From: an uncultured Rhodospirillales bacterium
Lineage (GTDB): Bacteria > Pseudomonadota > Alphaproteobacteria > ATCC43930 > CGMCC-115725
Direction: 5' to 3'
Length of the DNA: 64,000 nt
NCBI GenBank assembly: GCA_903822185.1
Contig: CAIJOA010000026.1
Location: 27,827 to 91,826 of the forward strand
Both the position numbers and the translations under genes were made by a program. A model generated the notes under the pieces. The model worked only from the letters and a program-made list of their open reading frames with translations. It searched no databases and had not been told where the DNA came from. The number at the start of each line of letters is the position of its first letter. Position 1 is the first letter of the stretch. Below, piece by piece: positions 1-8,641 of the stretch.

Positions 1-2
1 TC

Positions 3-2438
3 TCGCTCGCCGAATTGAAATACGAATATCCGGCCGAGCCCGTGCCGGAAAACCGCACGCCGCAAGAAGAACTAGCGCGTCTGGTCGCACTGAATCTGCC
101 CACTCGCTATCCCAACGGCACCTCAGAGAAAGTCCGCGATCTCATCGCGAAGGAAATGGCGCTGATCGAAGATCGCAATTACGCGCGCTATTTTCTCACC
201 GTTTACGACATCGTTCGGAAAGCAAAAGAACTTGATATCCTTTGCCAGGGCCGAGGTTCGGCGGCCAATTCGGTCGTCTGCTACATACTCGGCATCACTG
301 CCGTCAGCCCGGAACAAGCGACCCTGCTATTCGAACGTTTTGTGTCGGCCGCGCGGGATGAACCTCCCGATATCGACGTCGATTTCGAGCACGCAAAACG
401 CGAAGAGATCATTCAATATATCTATGAGAAATATGGTCGCCACCGCGCCGGCATCGTCGCCACTGTCATCAGCTATCGCCCGCGCAGCGCCGTGCGCGAT
501 GTCGGTAAGGCGATGGGGCTTTCGGCCGATATAATCGCAACCTTGTCCAAAACGCTTTGGGGCTGGGGCCGCGAAGGGATCCGCGATGATTATATCCGTG
601 AAGCCGGCCTCGATCCGACTGATCCGGTCCTGAGTCTCGTCATCGCGCTGGCGATCGAGATCATCAACTTCCCCCGTCATCTGTCGCAACACACCGGCGG
701 CTTCGTCATCACCAAAGGAAATTTATCCGAAGTCGTACCGATCGAGAACGCGGCGATGGAAGAGCGAACTGTTATCGAATGGAACAAAGACGATCTCGAT
801 GATCTGGGAATGTTGAAAATCGATGTGCTGGCGCTCGGCATGCTGACCTGCATCCACAAAAGCCTCCATCTCTTGAAGATGCATTACGGTATCGAGCGCG
901 AACTTTATCAAATTACCAAGGAAGATGATCCGAAGGTTTACGACATGTTGTGTAAGGCGGATTCTGTCGGCGTATTCCAGGTCGAGAGCCGCGCACAGAT
1001 GACGATGTTGCCACGCCTCAAGCCGCGCGAATATTACGACCTCGTCATCGAGGTTGCGATCGTTCGTCCAGGCCCGATCCAGGGCAACATGGTACATCCC
1101 TATCTGACGCAACGCGCCAAAGGAAAAGGCGCGACGATCCATTACCCTAAGGAAGAATTGGCAGAAGTCCTGTCACGGACTTGCGGCGTTCCCTTGTTCC
1201 AAGAGCAGGCGATGAGCATCGCCATGATCGCCGCACGCTTTACACCCGATCAAGCCAACCAGCTTCGCCGAGCGATGGCGACCTTTCGCCAGAACGGCAC
1301 GATCGGGAAACTGAAGGAATTGTTCATCGAAGGGATGGTGAATAATGAATACGAGCGCGATTTCGCCGAACGATGCTTCAGCCAGATTGAAGGCTTCGGC
1401 GAATATGGTTTTCCTGAAAGCCACGCCGCGAGTTTCGCGCTTCTGGTTTATGCATCCGCTTGGCTTAAACATTATTATCCAGCCGTCTTCGCCTGCGCGA
1501 TTCTCAACAGTCAGCCCATGGGGTTCTATTCAGCGGCGCAACTTGTGCGCGACGCGAAGGAGCATGGCGTTACGGTGATGCCCGTCGATATCGGCCACAG
1601 CGATTGGGATCATACACTTGAAGCTGACGGCAAAGGCGGCTTCGATTTGCGATTGGGATTTCGTCAAGTTAAAGGACTGCGCGAAGGCGATGTCAAAAAA
1701 CTGATCGCTGCGCGCACCAGCGGCAACGATGTGGGCATGCAAGCGATCTGGCAGCGCGCGAAGATCAAGCGCGGCGCGTTCGAGGCGCTGGCCGATGGCG
1801 ATGGCTGGAATTCGCAGGATCTCAGTCGTCGCCCGGCCTTGTGGCAGGCCGCCGGCTTAAGAGATGATACGACATCGCTGCCACTCTTCGCCGCCGCTGC
1901 GTCGGAAATGCCGCACGACGAGCCGCCGGCGCCTTTGCCGATGATGTCCCTGGGCGAGGAAATCACCGCCGACTACAATCATCTGCGCCTGTCGCTAAAA
2001 GCGCATCCGATGTCGCTGCTACGCGACGGGCTGACACACGAGCGATTCATCCCCAGCATCAACTTGCGCGATCTCCGCAATGGCAAGACCGTCAAGGTCG
2101 CCGGGCTTGTCCTCGTGCGCCAGCAGCCGGGAACGGCGAGTGGCGTCATCTTCATGACGCTCGAGGACGAGACGGGCATCGCGAATATCGTGCTATGGCC
2201 GACGATCTTCGCCAAATTTCGCCGCATCGCCGTGACCAGCCGCGTCCTCGGCGTCACCGGCAAGGTGCAGCGCGACGAAAGCGGTTACGTCATCCATGTC
2301 ATCGCCGACAAATTGGTCGATCTCTCCTCCCGACTCGCCGACCTAGCCGAGCCGCCCATCCCCAACGAAATGCCCCAACCTGATTCCCACGACCGAAGCC
2401 GGCGACTCGTCCTGCCGCCGTCGCGGGATTTTCATTGA
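3..2438 (+). CDS. dnaE2: Error-prone DNA polymerase DnaE2 (ImuC), 3' part
   Basis: This is the C-terminal 811 codons of a C-family DNA polymerase; the reading frame is open to the window edge, so the PHP domain and true start lie to the left. The catalytic palm motif PDIDVDF is encoded at about 366-386. It is followed by the finger region and the helix-hairpin-helix/thumb part, then an OB-fold (KTVKVAGLVLVRQQPG, about 2083-2130). The sequence pattern is that of DnaE2 rather than DnaE1. DnaE2 is the translesion polymerase of the ImuA-ImuB-DnaE2 mutasome, induced by LexA in many alphaproteobacteria. imuA and imuB would be expected just outside the window, which is inference. Confidence 0.95.
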   Translation, partial: SLAELKYEYPAEPVPENRTPQEELARLVALNLPTRYPNGTSEKVRDLIAKEMALIEDRNYARYFLTVYDIVRKAKELDILCQGRGSAANSVVCYILGITAVSPEQATLLFERFVSAARDEPPDIDVDFEHAKREEIIQYIYEKYGRHRAGIVATVISYRPRSAVRDVGKAMGLSADIIATLSKTLWGWGREGIRDDYIREAGLDPTDPVLSLVIALAIEIINFPRHLSQHTGGFVITKGNLSEVVPIENAAMEERTVIEWNKDDLDDLGMLKIDVLALGMLTCIHKSLHLLKMHYGIERELYQITKEDDPKVYDMLCKADSVGVFQVESRAQMTMLPRLKPREYYDLVIEVAIVRPGPIQGNMVHPYLTQRAKGKGATIHYPKEELAEVLSRTCGVPLFQEQAMSIAMIAARFTPDQANQLRRAMATFRQNGTIGKLKELFIEGMVNNEYERDFAERCFSQIEGFGEYGFPESHAASFALLVYASAWLKHYYPAVFACAILNSQPMGFYSAAQLVRDAKEHGVTVMPVDIGHSDWDHTLEADGKGGFDLRLGFRQVKGLREGDVKKLIAARTSGNDVGMQAIWQRAKIKRGAFEALADGDGWNSQDLSRRPALWQAAGLRDDTTSLPLFAAAASEMPHDEPPAPLPMMSLGEEITADYNHLRLSLKAHPMSLLRDGLTHERFIPSINLRDLRNGKTVKVAGLVLVRQQPGTASGVIFMTLEDETGIANIVLWPTIFAKFRRIAVTSRVLGVTGKVQRDESGYVIHVIADKLVDLSSRLADLAEPPIPNEMPQPDSHDRSRRLVLPPSRDFH

Positions 2439-2749
2439 GCAACGGCAAAGCGATTGGAACTTCTCAAGCCGAAATCGGTGCCGCGCACAATTTCACCTTA
2501 CCCTGAGCCTGTCGAAGGGCTCGTGATATGAGTGCACGCGTAATCTTCAACGATGCTTCTGTAGTGACAAAGGCTTTTTGGCATAAACAACACGAGCCCT
2601 TCGACAAGCTCAGGGTGAGGAAAGTATTTTAACGGCCTCTCCCGTTTAACCTTCGATGCCGGACGTCCTTTTCGAACTTCCCGTCCCGCAAAGCAGCGAA
2701 ACCCCCACGAACCTGCTACACCCCCCCCCAGGAGATCAGGAGCAGACGA
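2439..2749. other. Intergenic region dnaE2-purD
   Basis: This 311-bp gap holds no convincing gene. It contains the long inverted repeat listed separately (2496-2620) and, just before purD, a run of nine C (2721-2729) followed by an AGGAG-type ribosome binding site (2730-2740). Confidence 0.7.
2496..2620. repeat. Pair of inverted 30-bp repeats (REP/REPIN-like)
   Basis: The arms at 2496-2525 and 2591-2620 are reverse complements with two mismatches in 30 positions and are separated by 65 bp. The core is CCCTGAGC(C/T)TGTCGAAGGGC. Each arm contains its own short palindrome (GCCCTTCGACAAGCTCAGGG type), the layout of a REPIN. Words like this are dispersed through many proteobacterial genomes. It could also act as a transcription terminator between dnaE2 and purD. 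Confidence 0.8.
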
Positions 2750-4024
2750 ATGCGGGTGTTGGTGGTCGGATCAGGTGGGCGGGAGCATGCGCTGTGTTGG
2801 GCGCTGGCGGCGTCGCCGTTGTGTGATGCGTTGTTCTGCGCGCCCGGCAATCCCGGCATTGCCGCCGAGGCGACTTGTGTGCCGATTGCCGTGACCGACC
2901 TCGACGGGATTCTCGCTTTCTGCCGCCAAGAAAAGATCACCTTCGTCATTGTCGGCCCTGAAGCACCGCTGGTCATGGGTCTGGTCGATAAACTGGAAGC
3001 CGCCGGCATCGCCGCTTTCGGTCCAACCGCCGCCGCCGCCGCGCTGGAAGGGTCGAAGGGTTTCACCAAAGACCTCTGTGCGAAGTACGACATCCCGACC
3101 GGCAGCTATGGCCGCTTCACCGAGGCGGCCACCGCCAAAGACTATGTGCGCAAGCACGGCGCGCCGATCGTCGTCAAAGCCGATGGGCTTGCCGCCGGCA
3201 AAGGCGTCACCGTCGCCATGACCGTCGCCGAAGCGGAAAGCGCGATCGACGATGCGTTGCTGGATAACCGGTTCGGTTCGGCCGGCGCCGAGGTCGTGGT
3301 CGAGGAATTCCTCGCCGGCGAAGAAGCCAGCTTCTTCGCCCTGACCGACGGCAAGACGGCGCTGCCGCTCGCCTCGGCGCAAGATCACAAGCGCGTCGGC
3401 GATGGCGATGTCGGCCCCAACACCGGCGGCATGGGCGCTTATTCGCCCGCCCCCTGCGTCACACCCGAGATCGCCGCGACGGTGATGCAGCGCATCATCA
3501 ACCCGACGTTGGCCGCGATGGCGAAAGAAGGCACGCCGTACAAAGGCGTGCTCTATGCCGGGCTGATGCTGACCCAGGACGGGCCAAAGCTGATCGAATA
3601 CAACGCGCGTTTCGGCGATCCCGAATGTCAGGTGCTGTTGCCGCGGCTCAAAAGCGATCTGCTGCCGGCGTTGCTGGCTTCGCGCGACGGCGTCCTCAAG
3701 GATTTCGATCTGCGCTGGCGCGACGAGGTCGCGTTATGTGTTGTCATGGCGGCGAAGGGCTATCCCGACGATCCGCAAAAAGGCAGCGTGATCCGTCATC
3801 TCGCCGAGGCCCAGGCCAGCGACCCGACGGTGCAGATTTTCCATGCCGGGACGAAAAGCCAAGGCGAATCGCTAGTCGCCGATGGCGGGCGCGTTCTCAA
3901 TGTCGTCGGCACCGGCGCAACGGTCGCCGAGGCGCGGCAGCATGCCTATGCCGTCATCGACAAGATCGATTGGCCTGAAGGTTTCTGCCGCCGCGACATA
4001 GGCTGGCGCGCCCTCGAAAAATAA
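2750..4024 (+). CDS. purD: Phosphoribosylamine-glycine ligase (GARS)
   Basis: PurD catalyses the second step of purine synthesis, joining glycine to 5-phosphoribosylamine with ATP in the cytoplasm. The 424-residue length is normal for the family. The N-terminal [13 protein letters not shown] segment, the ATP-grasp signature [10 protein letters not shown] (about residue 144) and the metal-binding [10 protein letters not shown] block (about residue 285) are all present. The ATG is preceded by AGGAGATCAGGAG at 2730-2742. It stands alone here, with no other pur gene nearby. The nine-C tract just upstream of the ribosome binding site is unusual. Confidence 0.97.
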   Translation: MRVLVVGSGGREHALCWALAASPLCDALFCAPGNPGIAAEATCVPIAVTDLDGILAFCRQEKITFVIVGPEAPLVMGLVDKLEAAGIAAFGPTAAAAALEGSKGFTKDLCAKYDIPTGSYGRFTEAATAKDYVRKHGAPIVVKADGLAAGKGVTVAMTVAEAESAIDDALLDNRFGSAGAEVVVEEFLAGEEASFFALTDGKTALPLASAQDHKRVGDGDVGPNTGGMGAYSPAPCVTPEIAATVMQRIINPTLAAMAKEGTPYKGVLYAGLMLTQDGPKLIEYNARFGDPECQVLLPRLKSDLLPALLASRDGVLKDFDLRWRDEVALCVVMAAKGYPDDPQKGSVIRHLAEAQASDPTVQIFHAGTKSQGESLVADGGRVLNVVGTGATVAEARQHAYAVIDKIDWPEGFCRRDIGWRALEK

Positions 4025-4114
4025 ATCGTGATCGGTCGCGGGGCCTGAGCCACGCGAACCCGCTTGCCCTTCTTCCCTTAATCGGTGAGGCTTACCGCAG
4101 GGAGGAACCAAAAC

Positions 4115-5491
4115 ATGGCAATTGCTCCAGTGGGTGCTCAAACAGGCGCTCCAATCGGCCTCAGCCGCGAGCAGCGCGAAGCCTCGGTGCTGCGCAAGGT
4201 CTCGAACCGCTTTCTGTGGTTTCTCCTGATCTGCTTCATGATCAATTTCATCGACCGCACCAATATCGGTTTTGCGGCCCTGACCATGAACAAGGATCTG
4301 GGCCTGACCGCGACGACCTTCGGCCTCGCCGGGTCGGCCCTCTCCCTCACCTACCTGCTGTTCGAGATTCCGTCGAACCTCGTCCTCGAGCGGGTCGGCG
4401 CGCGCAAATGGCTGGCGCGAATCATGATCACCTGGGGCATCGCCGCCGCCGCGACGATGTTTGCCAGCGGTCCCTGGAGCCTCGTCGCGCTGCGCATGCT
4501 GGTCGGCATCGCCGAGGCAGGCTTCGCGCCGGGCCTCGTGCTCTACATGACCTATTGGTATCCGCAATATAGCCGCGCCCGCGCGCAGACCGTCTTCATG
4601 ATCGGCCAGCCGCTGGCCGGCATGTTGGGCGCGATGATCTCGGGCGCGCTGCTGGGCCTCAACGGCGTCGGCGGCCTTGCCGGCTGGCAATGGCTGTTCC
4701 TGCTCGAAGGCCTGCCCGCCATCGTCTTCGGCACGGCGATCTATTTCTATCTCGCCGACAAACCGAAGGACGCAAAGTTCCTGTCGGCCGATGAAAAGCA
4801 AACGCTGATCGATCTCTTGGAACGCGACGAGGAAGAACGCCGCCGCCTGCAACCCGCGGGTCCGGCGCGGTCGGTCACCGGCCATATCCTCTCGCGCAAC
4901 ATGCTGCTGATCTCGTTCGCTTATGGCTGCCTCATCGCGACCTTCAGCGCCCTCACCCTGTGGACGCCGCAGATCGTGCGCGCCTTCTCGACGCCGGGCA
5001 CATCGTTCTGGCAAATCGGCCTCATCACCGCGATCCCGCCGACCCTGTCGATCGGCTGGATGATCTATTGGACGCGGCATTCGGACCGACGCAAAGAACG
5101 GTTCTGGCATTGCACCGCGCCGATGCTGGTCGCCGCCGTGGGATGGGCAATGGCGGCGTTGATCCCCAATCCGGTGCTGCAGCTGCTGGGCCTCACCATC
5201 GCTTCGGCTTTTGGTCTGTCGGCATGGCCCGTCTTCTTCACCACGCCCTCGATCATCCTGCCGCGCGAGGCGCATGCGGCAGGCCTCGCCTTCCTCAACA
5301 CGATCGGCATTCTCGGCTCGACCTTGAGCCCGGTGCTGGTCGGCACCTTGCGCGATGCGACCGGCAGCTTCGCCGTGCCGCAACTGGCGATCGCCGCACT
5401 CCTCGTGATCGGCGTTGTGTTGATGATGTTCGTGCCGCGTGGCTTGCTCGGCTGCAGCGTCGAGCCCGAGGTCGGCGTTACCGCAACCTAA
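4115..5491 (+). CDS. MFS transporter, anion:cation symporter (ACS) family
   Basis: This is a 458-residue inner-membrane permease with about 12 transmembrane segments. It carries the FIDRTNIGFAALTMNKDLGL motif in the first helix/loop that is typical of the ACS family (phthalate, tartrate, hydroxyphenylacetate and glucarate type organic-anion/H+ symporters). A hydrophilic loop with many charged residues (about 215-245) separates the two six-helix halves. I chose the ATG at 4115 because GGGAGG lies at 4100-4105; an upstream in-frame GTG at 4085 lacks such a site. The last bases overlap the stop codon of convergent tadA by 4 bp. The substrate cannot be read from the sequence. Confidence 0.88.
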   Translation: MAIAPVGAQTGAPIGLSREQREASVLRKVSNRFLWFLLICFMINFIDRTNIGFAALTMNKDLGLTATTFGLAGSALSLTYLLFEIPSNLVLERVGARKWLARIMITWGIAAAATMFASGPWSLVALRMLVGIAEAGFAPGLVLYMTYWYPQYSRARAQTVFMIGQPLAGMLGAMISGALLGLNGVGGLAGWQWLFLLEGLPAIVFGTAIYFYLADKPKDAKFLSADEKQTLIDLLERDEEERRRLQPAGPARSVTGHILSRNMLLISFAYGCLIATFSALTLWTPQIVRAFSTPGTSFWQIGLITAIPPTLSIGWMIYWTRHSDRRKERFWHCTAPMLVAAVGWAMAALIPNPVLQLLGLTIASAFGLSAWPVFFTTPSIILPREAHAAGLAFLNTIGILGSTLSPVLVGTLRDATGSFAVPQLAIAALLVIGVVLMMFVPRGLLGCSVEPEVGVTAT

Positions 5492-5934
5492 CGGCGGGAC
5501 GCGAAGAATTCCTTGAGCAGCGCGGAGGCCCGCTGCTCTTCGATGCCGCCGTAAAGTTCGGGCCGATGGTGACAGGTCGGCTGGGTGAAAAAGCGTGGCC
5601 CGTGCTCGACCGCACCGCCCTTTGGATCGTAAGCGCCGAAATAGAGCCGGCGAATCCGCGCAAAGGAAATCGCCGCCGCGCACATCGCGCACGGTTCCAG
5701 CGTTACATAAAGATCGCAGGCTTCGAGCCGCGGCGTCCGCACCTTTGCCGCCGCCGCCCGCAGCACCATGATTTCGGCATGGGCGGTCGGATCGGTCAGC
5801 GCCTCGGTCTCGTTGCCCGCCGAGGCCAGCACGACCCCCGTCGCCGCCTCGACCAACACCGCGCCGACGGGCACCTCGCCGCGCACGCCCGCACGGGCCG
5901 CCTCTTGCAGCGCCAATTCCATAAACGAGGACAT
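5488..5934 (-). CDS. tadA: tRNA-specific adenosine deaminase
   Basis: TadA converts the wobble adenosine of tRNA-Arg(ACG) to inosine. The 148-residue protein has the zinc/catalytic signature of the cytidine deaminase fold: HAE at residues 52-54 and PCAMC at 81-85. These supply the three zinc ligands (His52, Cys82, Cys85) and the proton-shuttle Glu54. An alternative start is Met5. The gene runs opposite to the amidotransferase-like gene at 5982 and to rluB/rsmD. Confidence 0.96.
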   Translation of the reverse strand: MSSFMELALQEAARAGVRGEVPVGAVLVEAATGVVLASAGNETEALTDPTAHAEIMVLRAAAAKVRTPRLEACDLYVTLEPCAMCAAAISFARIRRLYFGAYDPKGGAVEHGPRFFTQPTCHHRPELYGGIEEQRASALLKEFFASRR

Positions 5935-5981
5935 TCGGCCCTTTCTTGCCGCGCCGGGTGGCGGGTCTTACAACCCTCAGC

Positions 5982-6695
5982 ATGGCACAACCCGTTATCG
6001 GCCTCACCCTCGATTCCGAGCCGCCCGGCGGCTATTCGAAGACCCATCCCTGGTACGCACTGCGCGAGAATTACTGCACGGCGGTGGTCGCGGCCGGCGG
6101 GTTGCCGATTCTGTTGCCGCATGAGCCGGAACAGGCGGCAGCTTATTTGGGCCTGATCCAGGGTCTGGTCGTCACCGGCGGCGCGTTCGATGTCGATCCT
6201 GCGCTGTTCGGCGCGACCAACCGGCACGCGACGGTCATCACCAAGGACCGCCGCACGGCGTTCGAGCTGGCCGTGACGCGCGGCGCGCTGGCTGCCGACA
6301 AGCCGGTGTTCGGCATCTGCGGCGGGCAGCAACTGCTGAATGTCGCGCTGGGCGGATCGCTGATTCAGCACATCCCCGACGAGGTGCCGCAAGCCTTGGC
6401 GCACGAACAGCCGAACCCGCGTACCGAGCCGGGCCATACCGTCCGCGTCACCCCAGGTACGCAGCTTCACCGCATCACGCAAAGCGACGAGCTTCCCGTC
6501 AATTCAGCACATCATCAGGCAGTCAAAGCCGTGGCCCCCGGCCTCGTCATCGATGCGGTCGCGCCCGACGGCGTGATCGAAGGCATCGAAGACCCCAGCA
6601 AGCGTTTCTGCATCGGCGTGCAATGGCATCCCGAATACGGCATTTCGGAAGGCGATAACCGCTTGTTCAAAGCCTTCATCGCTGCCTGCCCATGA
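5982..6695 (+). CDS. Class-I glutamine amidotransferase-like hydrolase (peptidase C26, PuuD-like)
   Basis: This 237-residue protein belongs to the gamma-glutamyl-gamma-aminobutyrate hydrolase family. The nucleophile elbow is GICGGQQLLN with Cys113, and the His/Glu pair is in VQWHPEYG (His216, Glu218). The family includes PuuD, which releases GABA from gamma-Glu-GABA in putrescine breakdown, but other puu genes are absent here, so the substrate is open. The start at 5982 (MAQPVIGLTL) fits the beginning of the fold; 12 in-frame codons upstream look non-coding. Its stop overlaps the rluB start by 4 bp, so the two are probably translationally coupled. Confidence 0.88.
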   Translation: MAQPVIGLTLDSEPPGGYSKTHPWYALRENYCTAVVAAGGLPILLPHEPEQAAAYLGLIQGLVVTGGAFDVDPALFGATNRHATVITKDRRTAFELAVTRGALAADKPVFGICGGQQLLNVALGGSLIQHIPDEVPQALAHEQPNPRTEPGHTVRVTPGTQLHRITQSDELPVNSAHHQAVKAVAPGLVIDAVAPDGVIEGIEDPSKRFCIGVQWHPEYGISEGDNRLFKAFIAACP

Positions 6696-7477
6696 GCGAC
6701 GACCAAAAACCCGACGTCACGGTCCCGGAAAAAGGGGAGCGCGTCGCAAAGCTTCTCGCCCGTGCCGGTCTGTGTTCGCGCCGCGATGCCGAACGCTGGA
6801 TCGCCGAGGGCCGCGTCAGTTTGCGCGGCACGGTGCTGAAGTCGCCGGCGATCAACGTCGTCGATCCCAGTGAACTCACCGTCAACGGCAAGCCGCTGCC
6901 GGGCGCCGAGCGGTCGCGACTCTTCCGCTATCACAAGCCCGTCGGACTCGTCACGACACATCGCGACGAGAAAGGCCGGCCGACCGTCTTCGACAGCCTG
7001 CCCAAGGCCCTGCCGCGCGTCATCTCGGTCGGGCGGCTTGATCTCAATTCCGAAGGCTTACTGCTGCTGACCAATGACGGCGAGTTGGCGCGCAAAATGG
7101 AATTGCCGGCGAATGGCTGGCTGCGGCGTTACAAGGTGCGGGTGCACGGCCATATCGACCCGGCGCAACTCGAAAGCCTCGCCAACGGCGTCACCATCGA
7201 AGGCATTTCTTATGGCCCCATCGAGGCGGTGCTGGAACGTCAGCAAGGCGCCAATGCCTGGATCGTCGTCAGCCTGCGCGAAGGCAAGAACCGCGAAATC
7301 CGCCGCGTGATGCAGCATCTGCAATTACCGGTGAGCCGCCTCATCCGTCTCGCCTATGGGCCCTTTCAACTCGGCAGCCTCAAGGGCGGCGACATCGAAG
7401 AAGTCCCGCCCCGCGTGCTGCGCGATCAATTGAGCATCACCGATGCGAATCATCGCCGGCAAACATCGCGGCCGTAA
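6692..7477 (+). CDS. rluB: 23S rRNA pseudouridine synthase, RluB/RsuA family
   Basis: This 261-residue protein has an N-terminal S4 RNA-binding domain (about residues 15-62, with ARAGLCSRRDAERWI). A RsuA/RluB/E/F catalytic domain follows, with the conserved Asp117 in GRLDLNSEGLLLLTNDG. Family members isomerise a uridine in 23S rRNA (U2605 for RluB). The start ATG overlaps the preceding stop and its 3' end overlaps rsmD by 35 bp. The rluB-rsmD pairing is a common alphaproteobacterial arrangement and suggests a ribosome-modification transcript. RluE or RsuA activity cannot be excluded. Confidence 0.92.
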   Translation: MSDDQKPDVTVPEKGERVAKLLARAGLCSRRDAERWIAEGRVSLRGTVLKSPAINVVDPSELTVNGKPLPGAERSRLFRYHKPVGLVTTHRDEKGRPTVFDSLPKALPRVISVGRLDLNSEGLLLLTNDGELARKMELPANGWLRRYKVRVHGHIDPAQLESLANGVTIEGISYGPIEAVLERQQGANAWIVVSLREGKNREIRRVMQHLQLPVSRLIRLAYGPFQLGSLKGGDIEEVPPRVLRDQLSITDANHRRQTSRP

Positions 7478-8009
7478 ACTCGCCGCGCCCGAAGGCCCGG
7501 CCGTGCGTCCGACCAGCGACCGGGCACGCGAATCCTTGTTCGATATCCTCGCCCATGGCCGCTTTTCAGAAACCGACGCCTGTCGCGACGCGATGGTGCT
7601 GGACGCCTTCGCCGGCACCGGCGCCTTCGGCCTCGAAGCCCTCTCGCGCGGCGCACGGCGCGCCAGCTTCATCGAACGCGACCGCACTGCCCGCACGATG
7701 CTGCTGCAGAACATCACGACGTTGGGCGAGACGCAGAACGCTGCCGTCGTCTCCGGCGACGCCACACGCCCGCCGCGCGCCACCGGCGGCTGCTCGCTTA
7801 TCTTTCTCGATCCGCCTTACGACGAAGAAATCGCGCCATCGGCGCTCAAGGCGTTGGTGCAAAGCGGCTGGATTGCCGACGAGGCATTGGTGATCGTCGA
7901 GATATCGTCGAAAAACAATCTCGAACCGCCGGAACATTTCACGATGCTGGAGGAACGACGTTACGGCGCGGCGAAGTTCGTGTTTTTGCGATACCAAAGA
8001 GTTAATTAG
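7443..8009 (+). CDS. rsmD: 16S rRNA (guanine966-N2)-methyltransferase
   Basis: RsmD methylates G966 of 16S rRNA using S-adenosylmethionine. The 188-residue protein has the N-terminal MRIIAGKHRGRKL signature, the SAM-binding loop DAFAGTGAFGLEALSRGA (about residues 54-71) and the catalytic DPPY tetrad at 123-126. It starts inside the 3' end of rluB. Its stop overlaps the convergent AT-rich gene at 8002 by 8 bp. Confidence 0.96.
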   Translation: MRIIAGKHRGRKLAAPEGPAVRPTSDRARESLFDILAHGRFSETDACRDAMVLDAFAGTGAFGLEALSRGARRASFIERDRTARTMLLQNITTLGETQNAAVVSGDATRPPRATGGCSLIFLDPPYDEEIAPSALKALVQSGWIADEALVIVEISSKNNLEPPEHFTMLEERRYGAAKFVFLRYQRVN

Positions 8010-8598
8010 GCTGGACGTACACGCGCTTGGGCGACTGATACGGGTGTGTTTGGTTTATGCCGATGATTACGATACCAACAAAGATCGCTACGAATAGAAG
8101 CATTTCAACCATCACAAACCGGGTCATTCCTTTGATGGTCGGAGGTGTTCCAAGAACGACGCTCTGAAACGGTCTAGAAGACCTTAGCGCTTCAGACTTA
8201 AGAACGTCCTGAATCTGCTGCAATTGATCTTTGCTAAAAGCGTGGGTCGAAAGCCGTATCCAACCCCATTTTTCGGAAGTATTGATCGTAAGGAACTCGA
8301 CGCATTTTACGGATGAAAAAAGAGCGGACGTTACGTCGGCTAACTTTAATGACTTGGCACCAAAAGCACTGCGCCGAATAATTTCCGAAGAAGTCAGCTC
8401 AACTCGTTGAGACATGTGATATAAAAAAAATAAAAATGCCAAAGTAGAAATGGCAAAAAAAACCGTGCCGCCCGACCACGCGATCGGTACTGACGTCCAC
8501 ATCAGTACACCGAAAAAAGCGGATATAAACGAAGGAATCAAAAGAAATATTACCATGCAAATGATGCTAGATTGCGAAGGATAAAAGATCTCCCGCAT
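8002..8598 (-). CDS. Unknown AT-rich membrane protein
   Basis: I do not recognise this 198-residue protein. Starting at MREIFYPSQ, it has two adjacent hydrophobic helices near the N-terminus (about residues 12-32 and 41-62). A hydrophilic middle follows that resembles a PH-like (bPH2/YdbT-style) fold, as in ELTSSEIIRRSAFGAKSL. A third helix lies near residues 162-182. The coding DNA is clearly richer in A+T than either neighbour. It sits between rsmD and mutL and overlaps the rsmD stop by 8 bp. The in-frame extension upstream of 8598 (to 8691) overlaps mutL and is unlikely to be used. Confidence 0.7.
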   Translation of the reverse strand: MREIFYPSQSSIICMVIFLLIPSFISAFFGVLMWTSVPIAWSGGTVFFAISTLAFLFFLYHMSQRVELTSSEIIRRSAFGAKSLKLADVTSALFSSVKCVEFLTINTSEKWGWIRLSTHAFSKDQLQQIQDVLKSEALRSSRPFQSVVLGTPPTIKGMTRFVMVEMLLFVAIFVGIVIIGINQTHPYQSPKRVYVQPN

Positions 8599-8641
8599 CA
8601 AACTTCTCCAAATTAAATTATCAAAGAAGTATCGAAAAAAA

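Noticed and set aside
3872..6007. A 711-codon open frame on the minus strand across purD, the MFS gene and tadA
   Set aside because: It is antisense to genes with clear family motifs and has a repetitive Arg/Gly/Asp-rich composition typical of GC-rich shadow frames.
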